A stretch of 7,432 nucleotides of DNA from Sphingomonadaceae bacterium (GTDB taxonomy: Bacteria > Pseudomonadota > Alphaproteobacteria > Sphingomonadales > Sphingomonadaceae). The notes under the pieces are model-generated. The model saw nothing but the letters and a program-made list of their open reading frames with translations. It had not been told where the DNA came from and ran no database searches. Below are positions 1 to 5,431 of the stretch, in pieces. The first letter of the stretch is position 1. Each line of letters begins with the position of its first letter. The stretch is from assembly GCA_014380205.1 (NCBI GenBank), contig JACMKH010000169.1, positions 1 through 7,432 of the forward strand, read 5' to 3'. The translations under genes were made by a program, and so were the position numbers.

Positions 1-210
1 GACGCCCTCGCCGAGCCGCTCGTCGGCCTCGGGCTCGATCCAGCCACCTCGCTTTCCCGCCAAGGCGCGGTGATCGCGCTCGCGCTGGGCTGGTCGCTCT
101 ACGAGCAGAACGGCGGCATGCACGACTATCTCGCGACGATGTTCGATTTCGATGCGAGCTTCGAGCAGAGCCTCGCGGCGATGGTGCGCGGCTTCGATCC
201 GCCGGGATAA
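1..210 (+). CDS. 3' end of a probable TetR-family transcriptional regulator (partial)
   Basis: An open frame enters from the left edge and ends at TAA (208-210), giving the last 69 residues of a protein. The segment looks helical and amphipathic, with hydrophobic stretches such as 'AVIALALGWSLYEQ' and 'LAAMVRGFDPPG' at the C-terminus. This resembles the all-helical ligand-binding and dimerisation domain of TetR/AcrR regulators. The DNA-binding helix-turn-helix, which would settle the family, lies outside the window. The gene converges on the SnoaL-like gene with only 10 nt between the stop codons. A local regulator beside a receptor/catabolic cluster fits the context, and the divergent promoter at 3238-3267 would be a natural target. 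That link is inference. Other helical regulators or small helical enzymes are possible. Confidence 0.55.
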   Translation, partial: DALAEPLVGLGLDPATSLSRQGAVIALALGWSLYEQNGGMHDYLATMFDFDASFEQSLAAMVRGFDPPG

Positions 211-220
211 TCGGCGCAGC

Positions 221-631
221 TCAGGCCGTAAGTGGCTCGAACACAGCGCATTTGATGCGCTCGATCAGGCCTTCGTCATTCTGGATATATCGGATGAAGA
301 ACTCGATCTCGAAATCGGCCCCCTTTGGCACGGGCGTCATGGTCCCGTAGCCGCGCTCGTCGAGCATCTGCTGGGTGAGATCGCCGATGCCCTCGAAACG
401 GATCATGACGTTGGCCATCGCCGCCCGGTCGTCCGGGTAGAAATTTCTGAGCGTCACCGTCTCGCGCACCAGCTCGTGAAACATCGCGTAGAAGTCGCGA
501 ATGCCCTGCCGTCCCCGCATCGCCTCTCCGTTGACCTCGAGCGTCACATCCTCGGTGAAGAATGCTACCAGCGCATCATAGTCGCGGCCGTTGAAGGCGC
601 GCAGATAGCGCTCATAGTCCGCCTCCTGCAT
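221..631 (-). CDS. SnoaL-like / NTF2-fold small protein
   Basis: A 136-residue protein with the layout of the SnoaL-like/NTF2-like superfamily. An N-terminal helix ('YERYLRAFNGRDYDALVAFF') runs into 'TEDVTLEVNGEAMRGRQGI', then an 'RDFYAMFHELV' helix, then beta strands ending in 'FEIEFFIRYIQNDEGLIERI'. The length is typical of single-domain cone-shaped alpha+beta barrel proteins. Members include polyketide cyclases, ketosteroid isomerases, dehydratases and many proteins of unknown function, so no reaction can be assigned. No signal peptide is seen, so it should be cytoplasmic. The start at 631 is supported by GGAG (638-641 on the complement) 6 nt upstream. It lies downstream of the TBDR gene in the same direction, but a strong terminator sits between them. 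It may therefore depend on read-through or its own promoter; none is obvious in 632-668. It plausibly acts on an intermediate of the neighbouring pathway. Confidence 0.85.
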   Translation of the reverse strand: MQEADYERYLRAFNGRDYDALVAFFTEDVTLEVNGEAMRGRQGIRDFYAMFHELVRETVTLRNFYPDDRAAMANVMIRFEGIGDLTQQMLDERGYGTMTPVPKGADFEIEFFIRYIQNDEGLIERIKCAVFEPLTA

Positions 632-668
632 GCTATACTCCAGCTGATCGAGACGATCGCTTGTCCTG

Positions 669-696
669 AAAAAGAGGGCGGCGCCGAAGCGCCGCC
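669..696 (-). terminator. Rho-independent terminator of the TBDR gene
   Basis: On the minus strand an 8-bp perfect G/C stem (689-696 paired with 677-684) closes a TTCG tetraloop (685-688). It is followed after 'CTC' by five T residues (669-673). A stable UUCG-capped stem plus U-tract is the classic intrinsic terminator form. It begins about 20 nt after the TBDR stop codon and lies about 38 nt upstream of the SnoaL-like start codon, so it should separate the two genes at least partly. Confidence 0.9.
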
Positions 697-715
697 TCCC
701 AGGTTCAGGGAACTC

Positions 716-3142
716 TCAGAACCTCCGCGTGACCGTCAGCGCCCATTCCCGAGGGCGGCCGGGCTGCGCCTTGATCAGCGTGTTGGGCGAGCCGGTGACG
801 ACCTGCGAAAGGTCGAAGTTGGTCAGGAAATAATATTCGTCGAACAGGTTGGTCACCTCCAGCGACGCCTGCCACGCCTCGTCCTCGCTCTCCCAGGTCA
901 GCCGCGCGTTGGCCACGGTGTAGCTCGGCAGTGTCGCTGCGCCCGCGAGCACGTTGACGAAGGTGCCCGACTGGTGGGTGATGTCAAAGCGCGGCGTGAT
1001 CGTGCCGAAGCCCGTATCGATCGCGTACTGGACGCCCGCGCTCCACTTCCACTCGGGCGTATGCGGGGGCGACGGGTTGATCGCCGTGACGATCGACGAA
1101 TCGGTCACGCAGGCGTCGGTCTCGCCTGGAAGCAGCGCGCGCACCACGGTGATGTTGACGCACTGATATTCGAAGTTGATGTAGCTCAGCGACCCATCGA
1201 AGGTCAGCCCGTCGACCGGCTCGAACAGCGCCTCGAACTCTAGCCCGAAGATCTCGGCGTCGCCCGCGTTCTGCGGCAGCGCGCAGGGCCCAGGGCCGCC
1301 GAATTGCGGACACGACAGAAGAGTAAGCTGAATACCGTTGTATTTATTGAAGAAGGCCGAAGCGTTGAAGCGCAGCCGCCGGTCGAACAGATCGGTCTTG
1401 AAGCCGAGCTCATAGGCGGTCAGCGTCTCGGGATCGAACGGCTGGACCTGCGCGGGGTTGAACGGGCGCGGGTTGATGCCGCCGCCCTTGAACCCCGTCG
1501 AGGTCGAGACATAGACGAGCACCTCGGGGCTGATCCGGTAGTCCACGCTGATCCGGTAATCGATGCGGTCGCCCTCGAACTCCCCGACCACGCCGTTGAG
1601 CGCGCCGAGGAAGGCGTTGGGCCCGCCGAACGGGCTTAGCCGGACGAAGGTGTAGTCCTTCGATTCCTCGGTGTAGCGCAGCCCGCCGGTGATCGTCAGC
1701 GGATCGATCGGGTTCCAGATCACGGTCGCGAACGCGGCGAGACTGTCGGCGTTGACCGGATCGTCGCCGATGAACTGGAGCGGGATCGGCGCGTAGCGGA
1801 TGTCCTGGAAGGTGAAATAGGTCGTCCGCTGGTCCGAATAATAGCCGCCCAGCGTGAAATCGATCGTGTCGCCGATTTCGCCGTTGAGCCTCAGCTCCTG
1901 GCTCAGGAACCAGTGGTCGAGCGCGTTCTGGCCGAAGGCGAGAGTGGCGGGCGAATTGTCGTCGTCGCTGTTGAACGAGGTCGCATATTCGCGATAGGCC
2001 GAGATCGACTGGAGCGACAGCATGTCGCTGAGCCCGATGTCCATGTTGAGCGAGACGCCCCAGCCCTCGAACTCGGTGCGGTCGGGGCCGCTCGTCGCGA
2101 CCAGCGGAAAGCCCGGCGCGACCGGCCCGAGCCACACCCCGGCGGGGTTCTGGTAGCCCGAATAGTTGCAGAATGGGCCGCAGATGAAGCGGCTGTCGAA
2201 CGGCACGCCCGGCGCCGGATTGCCGTTGGGGTTGTTCACATTGGCCGCGGTGAGAATCTCGGCGCCCGCAGTGCGGCTGTCGTCGGTGTAGTCGGCCGAG
2301 AACAGGATGTCGAAATCGGGGCTCGGCTCGTAGCGCAGCTGGCCGCGCACGGCGGTGTAGCCCGTGCCGCCATGCTCGCTGACAACGCAGTCGTTCTCTT
2401 GCGACGCCTCGCCCGCAGGGATGCCCTGCCCGGGGAAGGCGCAGCCGTAGTCAATCCGGTCGACATAGCCGTCCTGCTGGCGTCCAATGCCCGAGATGCG
2501 CGCGAACAGATTCTCGGCGATGGTGAAATCGGCGCCGCCGCGGATCGCGATATGGTCGCGGCTGCCGTAGGTCGCCTCGACGAAGCCTTCGCCGCTGCCG
2601 TCGGGGCGTTGCGAGATCAGGCGGATCGCGCCACCGACCGAGTTGCGTCCGGTCAGCGTGCCCTGCGGCCCGCGCAGGATTTCGATCCGCTGGAGATCGA
2701 GCAGCTCGAAGGTAGAGCCGGTCAGCGTCGGATAATAGACGTCGTCGACATAGATGCCGACGCCGGGCTCGACCGCGGGGTTGAAGTCGAACTGGCCGAT
2801 GCCGCGGATCGACGCGCCGAGCGAGCCGCCGAACGACGCGCCCTGCTGGCGCAGCGTGACGTTGGGCGCCTGGTTGGCGATCTCGGCGATATTGGTCTGG
2901 CTGCGCGACTCGAGCAGCGCGGCGTCGACCGCCGTGATCGACAGCGGTGTGTCCTGAAGCCGCTGCTCGCGGAACTGCGCTGTGACGACGATCTCCGCGT
3001 TGCCGATCTGCTCAGGCGCCTCGACCCCAGCATCGGCAGCGGGCGGCGGCGCGTCCTGCGCGAGCGCGGGCGCGGCCACCATCGCGGTGGAAGCGATCAG
3101 GCTGCCGCTGAGCAGCAGTGCGCGAAATCGGGTGTTGTTCAT
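716..3142 (-). CDS. TonB-dependent outer-membrane receptor
   Basis: An 808-residue TonB-dependent receptor, which takes up a substrate across the outer membrane using energy from TonB-ExbBD. Residues 1-28 form a Sec signal peptide ending 'APALA|QD'. A TonB-box-like 'EIVVTA' lies at 50-55. The plug domain follows (about 60-180) with 'APNVTLRQQ', 'IRGIG', 'YVDDVYY' and 'LQRIEILRGPQGTLTGRNS'. The rest is a 22-strand-type beta-barrel ending in 'LTVTRRF', whose terminal aromatic residue is the usual signal for barrel assembly. Length is normal for the family. The start at 3142 has GGAGGGG (3148-3154 on the complement) just upstream. Eight cysteines occur as four close pairs (234/252, 321/325, 611/620, 661/678), probably disulfides in surface loops. 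It is divergent from the lactonase-transporter-flavoprotein operon, suggesting uptake of that operon's substrate. The ligand is unknown; siderophore uptake cannot be excluded, though no iron-related gene is nearby. Confidence 0.96.
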   Translation of the reverse strand: MNNTRFRALLLSGSLIASTAMVAAPALAQDAPPPAADAGVEAPEQIGNAEIVVTAQFREQRLQDTPLSITAVDAALLESRSQTNIAEIANQAPNVTLRQQGASFGGSLGASIRGIGQFDFNPAVEPGVGIYVDDVYYPTLTGSTFELLDLQRIEILRGPQGTLTGRNSVGGAIRLISQRPDGSGEGFVEATYGSRDHIAIRGGADFTIAENLFARISGIGRQQDGYVDRIDYGCAFPGQGIPAGEASQENDCVVSEHGGTGYTAVRGQLRYEPSPDFDILFSADYTDDSRTAGAEILTAANVNNPNGNPAPGVPFDSRFICGPFCNYSGYQNPAGVWLGPVAPGFPLVATSGPDRTEFEGWGVSLNMDIGLSDMLSLQSISAYREYATSFNSDDDNSPATLAFGQNALDHWFLSQELRLNGEIGDTIDFTLGGYYSDQRTTYFTFQDIRYAPIPLQFIGDDPVNADSLAAFATVIWNPIDPLTITGGLRYTEESKDYTFVRLSPFGGPNAFLGALNGVVGEFEGDRIDYRISVDYRISPEVLVYVSTSTGFKGGGINPRPFNPAQVQPFDPETLTAYELGFKTDLFDRRLRFNASAFFNKYNGIQLTLLSCPQFGGPGPCALPQNAGDAEIFGLEFEALFEPVDGLTFDGSLSYINFEYQCVNITVVRALLPGETDACVTDSSIVTAINPSPPHTPEWKWSAGVQYAIDTGFGTITPRFDITHQSGTFVNVLAGAATLPSYTVANARLTWESEDEAWQASLEVTNLFDEYYFLTNFDLSQVVTGSPNTLIKAQPGRPREWALTVTRRF

Positions 3143-3210
3143 GATGACCCCTCCGTTGAAATGCCACGGGAAGGGCGCCGGCTTTCGGTCCGACTCAGGC
3201 GCTCTCCCCG

Positions 3211-3228
3211 GCGGGCCGTCTCGCCCGC
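3211..3228 (-). other. GC-rich stem-loop in the TBDR 5' leader
   Basis: GCGGGC (3211-3216) and GCCCGC (3223-3228) form a perfect 6-bp stem with a 6-nt loop. If transcription starts near 3231, as the predicted minus-strand promoter implies, the stem sits at the extreme 5' end of the receptor mRNA. Such structures can stabilise transcripts, but a 6-bp G/C stem can also arise by chance in DNA of this composition. Confidence 0.4.
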
Positions 3229-3237
3229 TCGGCGCGC

Positions 3238-3266
3238 ATTGTAATGGATCATAACATTTGATACAA
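3238..3266 (-). promoter_or_regulatory. Predicted sigma70-like promoter of the TBDR gene
   Basis: Read on the minus strand, a -35-like TTGTAT (3261-3266) is followed by a 17-nt spacer (3244-3260) and a -10-like TACAAT (3238-3243; five of six matches to TATAAT). Spacing is optimal, and the element lies in the only AT-rich patch of the divergent region. Transcription would begin near 3231, leaving a leader of about 90 nt before the TBDR start. The -35 is weak (three of six), consistent with a regulated promoter. Confidence 0.6.
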
Positions 3267-3267
3267 T
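3239..3267 (+). promoter_or_regulatory. Predicted sigma70-like promoter of the lactonase-MFS-flavoprotein operon
   Basis: On the plus strand TTGTAA (3239-3244; four of six matches to TTGACA) is followed by a 17-nt spacer and TACAAT (3262-3267; five of six). The predicted start near 3274 leaves a leader of about 65 nt before the ATG at 3340. It occupies the same DNA as the TBDR promoter, so polymerase binding on one strand should exclude the other. Confidence 0.6.
3248..3262. promoter_or_regulatory. Candidate operator, imperfect palindrome within the promoter spacer
   Basis: ATCATAACATTTGAT is a 15-nt imperfect palindrome centred on 3255. The outer four pairs (ATCA/TGAT) are perfect and one inner pair also matches. 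It lies between the -35 and -10 elements of both predicted promoters. A repressor dimer bound here could shut both transcripts at once. The TetR-like gene ending at 210 is a candidate binder by proximity only. Confidence 0.35.
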
Positions 3268-3290
3268 ACCCTTTGTGCGGGGGCGTCGGT

Positions 3291-3311
3291 CGCCGCTCAC
3301 GCTACGCGGCG
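3291..3311 (+). other. GC-rich stem-loop in the plus-strand operon leader
   Basis: CGCCGC (3291-3296) pairs perfectly with GCGGCG (3306-3311) around a 9-nt loop. A T-G pair extends it, and GGT/ACC could pair further out across a bulge. It lies between the predicted transcription start and the ribosome binding site. It mirrors the stem-loop in the opposite leader, but both may be chance products of high GC content. Confidence 0.35.
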
Positions 3312-3325
3312 GAGGACCGCGCGAG

Positions 3326-3331
3326 GGGAGG
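3326..3331 (+). promoter_or_regulatory. Ribosome binding site fixing the SMP-30 start at 3340
   Basis: GGGAGG (3326-3331) lies 8 nt upstream of ATG at 3340, a normal distance. The in-frame GTG at 3334 is only 2 nt away from it, too close for initiation. This site therefore selects the ATG. Confidence 0.8.
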
Positions 3332-3339
3332 ATGTGGGC

Positions 3340-4212
3340 ATGAGGATCGAACGGATCGACGCGCCCAGGTGCCTCGTCGGCGAGGGGCCGCTATGGGATG
3401 TGGCTGAGCAGGCGCTCTATTTCATCGATATCGTCGGCAAGAAGGTCCATCGCCACGATCCGGCCGAGGGATCGACGCGAAGCTGGGATGTCCCCGAGGT
3501 GATCGGATCGATGGCGCTGCGCGAACAGGGCGGCGCGATCGTCGCCTTGCCCGATGGCGTCTACAGCCTCGATTTCGCCTCGGGCGAGGTCGCGCCGCTG
3601 GCGCGCCCCGGGGAACTCGATTCGCGAATCCAGTTCAACGACGGCAAGGTCGACCGGCGCGGGCGCTTCATCGTCGGCTCGACCGATTCGAACCTCAAGG
3701 ACACCCAGCCGATCGGCTCGGTCTACCGGCTCGATCCCGATCACGCGCTGAGCGTGCTCGACACCCGCATCCATATCAGCAACGGCCCCTGTTGGTCTCC
3801 CGACGACCGCATTTTCTATTTCTCGGACAGCCTGATCCACACGATCTACGCCTATGATTATGACATCGAGAGCGGCGAGGTCGCCAATCGCAGGGTGTTC
3901 GCCGATACGCGCGAGCTCGGCGGCATTCCCGACGGGGCGACGGTCGACAGCGACGGGCTGATGTGGATGGCGATCTGCGAGGGCGCCAAGGTCGTCGCGT
4001 TCCGCCCCGACGGCAAGGTCGAGCGGATTATCGACATGCCGGTCGCGCTCACCGCCAGCGTCATGTTCGGCGGGCCCGACCTCGATCTGCTCTATGTCAC
4101 CTCGATCGATCCGGCGCTACTCGGGCGCGAATCGAGCGATGACGACGGCCAGACCTTCGTGATCGAGGGGCTGGGCGCGCGCGGGATCGCGGAGCCGCGC
4201 TATGCCGGCTGA
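3340..4212 (+). CDS. SMP-30/gluconolactonase-family lactonase
   Basis: A 290-residue beta-propeller protein of the SMP-30/gluconolactonase/LRE family, whose members hydrolyse lactones with a single divalent metal. Expected residues are present in order: Glu15 in 'LVGEGPLW', Asn100 in 'QFNDGKVD', Asn148 in 'HISNGPCWSPD' and Asp198 in 'GIPDGATVDSDG'. By family knowledge Glu15, Asn148 and Asp198 hold the metal and Asn100 contacts the substrate. Length is normal and there is no signal peptide, so it should be cytoplasmic. The start at 3340 is chosen from the ribosome binding site at 3326-3331; GTG at 3334 would add two residues. It is the first gene of the operon, and its last 11 nt overlap the MFS gene. 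Beside a phenol-oxidising flavoprotein it probably opens an aromatic or lignan-type lactone rather than a sugar lactone, but the sequence alone does not set the substrate. Confidence 0.92.
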   Translation: MRIERIDAPRCLVGEGPLWDVAEQALYFIDIVGKKVHRHDPAEGSTRSWDVPEVIGSMALREQGGAIVALPDGVYSLDFASGEVAPLARPGELDSRIQFNDGKVDRRGRFIVGSTDSNLKDTQPIGSVYRLDPDHALSVLDTRIHISNGPCWSPDDRIFYFSDSLIHTIYAYDYDIESGEVANRRVFADTRELGGIPDGATVDSDGLMWMAICEGAKVVAFRPDGKVERIIDMPVALTASVMFGGPDLDLLYVTSIDPALLGRESSDDDGQTFVIEGLGARGIAEPRYAG

Positions 4213-5431
4213 GGCCGCCCGCCCGGCCGGATCATTCTCCGCGCTCGCGGTGCTGCTCGTCGTGGTGTTCATCAACATCGCGGGATTCAGCCTGATCCTG
4301 CCGTTGCTGCCCTTTTACGGGCGCGAGTTCGGGGCCTCGCCGGTCGAGGTCACGATGCTCTTTTCGGCCTATTCCCTCGGCAATATCTTCGGCGAGATCC
4401 ACTGGGGCCGCGCTTCGGACAAATACGGGCGCAAGCGCGTGCTGATGCTGACGATCAGCTGCGCCGCGGCGAGCTATGTCGCCTTCGCCTTCGCGCCCAC
4501 GCTGTGGATCGCGCTCCTCATCAGGATTGTCAGCGGCTTCTTCAGCGGGACGCTCGGCGTCGCCCAAAGCTATATCGCCGACGTCACCCGGCCCGAGGAC
4601 CGTGCGCGGAACATGGGCTATTTCGGGGCCGCCTTCAATCTGGGCTTCGCGCTCGGACCCGCGCTCGGCGGGCTGCTCGCGCGGCCCGAGCAGGGCCTCG
4701 CCGGCTTTCACCCTCCGATCTTCGCCGCCGCCGCGCTTGCGGCCGGCGCGGCGCTGTGGGCGGTTTTCGCGCTGCGCGAATCGCACGCGCCTGGGGAGGC
4801 GCGGCCGTTTCCACATTATGGCGACGCCTTCCGCTTCGTCGGCGCCAATCCGCTGCTGGTTCGGCTGTTCATCCTCGCCTTCGCGGGCATCGGCTCCTTC
4901 GCGTCGATGGAGGCGGTGTTCGGGCTGTGGACCGAGCGCAACTTCGGCTGGACGACGCGCGAGGTCGGGCTGGCGTTCATCGCCGTCGGGGCCGCGGGCT
5001 TCGCCGTGCAGGCGCTGCTGATCGGCCCGCTGTCACGGCGCTTCGGCGAGGCGCGGGTGATCGTGGTAGGGCTGGCGGTGCTCGCGCTGAGCATGCTGCT
5101 CCAGCCGATGCTGCGGACGCCGGTCGCCGCCGTCGCGCTGATGTCGCTGCTCATGGCGGGGCACAGCCTCGCCTTTCCCAATGTCGGCGCGCTGGTTTCG
5201 CGGGCAACGCCGCGCGAGGTTCAGGGCAGCGTGCTCGGGCTCCAGATGTCGTCAAACGCGCTGTCGCGCATCGTAGCGCCGCCCTTTTTCGGCCTGATCT
5301 ACGTGACCGCCGGGCCCGACGCGCCCTATTATGCCGGCGCGCTGCTGATCGGGATCGCCGTACTGGTCGCGCTCCAGGCGGTCCGCATCCGCGACGCGCA
5401 GCTTCGCGCCGAATCTGGAGCGGCGACATGA
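4202..5431 (+). CDS. Major facilitator superfamily transporter (TetA-like type)
   Basis: A 409-residue inner-membrane protein with about 12 hydrophobic segments, the standard MFS length. The loop after the second segment carries signature motif A, 'GRASDKYGRKR' (69-79). The fifth segment has a motif-C-like 'GFALGPALGG' (148-157), more typical of drug:H+ antiporters, and the first segment is followed by 'LPLLPFYGREFG'. This resembles the TCR/Tet branch, but that branch contains many transporters unrelated to tetracycline, so resistance should not be inferred. The start at 4202 has GGAG (4191-4194) 7 nt upstream, inside the preceding gene, and overlaps it by 11 nt. Its stop overlaps the next start in an ATGA. 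Within a catabolic operon it likely moves the substrate or a product over the inner membrane. Direction is uncertain: motif C favours export, the context favours import. Confidence 0.93.
   Translation: MPAEAARPAGSFSALAVLLVVVFINIAGFSLILPLLPFYGREFGASPVEVTMLFSAYSLGNIFGEIHWGRASDKYGRKRVLMLTISCAAASYVAFAFAPTLWIALLIRIVSGFFSGTLGVAQSYIADVTRPEDRARNMGYFGAAFNLGFALGPALGGLLARPEQGLAGFHPPIFAAAALAAGAALWAVFALRESHAPGEARPFPHYGDAFRFVGANPLLVRLFILAFAGIGSFASMEAVFGLWTERNFGWTTREVGLAFIAVGAAGFAVQALLIGPLSRRFGEARVIVVGLAVLALSMLLQPMLRTPVAAVALMSLLMAGHSLAFPNVGALVSRATPREVQGSVLGLQMSSNALSRIVAPPFFGLIYVTAGPDAPYYAGALLIGIAVLVALQAVRIRDAQLRAESGAAT

Larger units (their letters stand above)
3238..3267. repeat. Inverted repeat ATTGTA-N18-TACAAT spanning both promoters
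   Basis: ATTGTA (3238-3243) is perfectly complementary in inverted order to TACAAT (3262-3267), with an 18-nt spacer. Two further inner pairs match (3248/3257 and 3249/3256). Each arm supplies the -10 for one strand and overlaps the -35 for the other, so the two divergent promoters occupy the same stretch face to face. The symmetry could reflect promoter geometry alone or also a dimeric regulator's binding site. Confidence 0.6.

Noticed and set aside
245..261. 6-bp perfect hairpin (AGCGCA/TGCGCT) near the end of the SnoaL-like gene as a terminator for the convergent genes
   Set aside because: It lies within the coding region and has no T-tract on either strand.
152..1243. Long plus-strand open frame opposite the SnoaL-like gene and the receptor 3' end
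   Set aside because: Its product is Arg/Ala/Val-rich with no recognisable domain, which is typical of the antisense of GC-rich genes. The opposite strand carries two clear protein families.
1913..3244. 443-codon plus-strand open frame antisense to the receptor
   Set aside because: Low-complexity Arg/Ala/Asp-rich translation with no start context. The receptor on the other strand has a signal peptide, plug and barrel in order.
3334..3339. GTG start two codons upstream for the SMP-30 gene
   Set aside because: It lies only 2 nt from the Shine-Dalgarno sequence, while ATG 3340 is at a normal 8 nt.
3332..3343. Three-codon mini-ORF (ATG TGG GCA TGA) ending on the SMP-30 start codon
   Set aside because: Its ATG directly abuts the ribosome binding site with no spacing, so initiation is unlikely. 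Treated as chance.
4504..5427. In-frame upstream extension of the flavoprotein gene through the MFS gene
   Set aside because: The extra 308 residues are an Arg/Ala-rich shadow of the transporter. The family's N-terminus, a ribosome binding site and an ATGA overlap all point to 5428.
4202..5431. Tetracycline resistance gene
   Set aside because: General TetA-like features are shared by many transporters. The operon context is catabolic and there is no paired, divergent tet-type regulator next to it.
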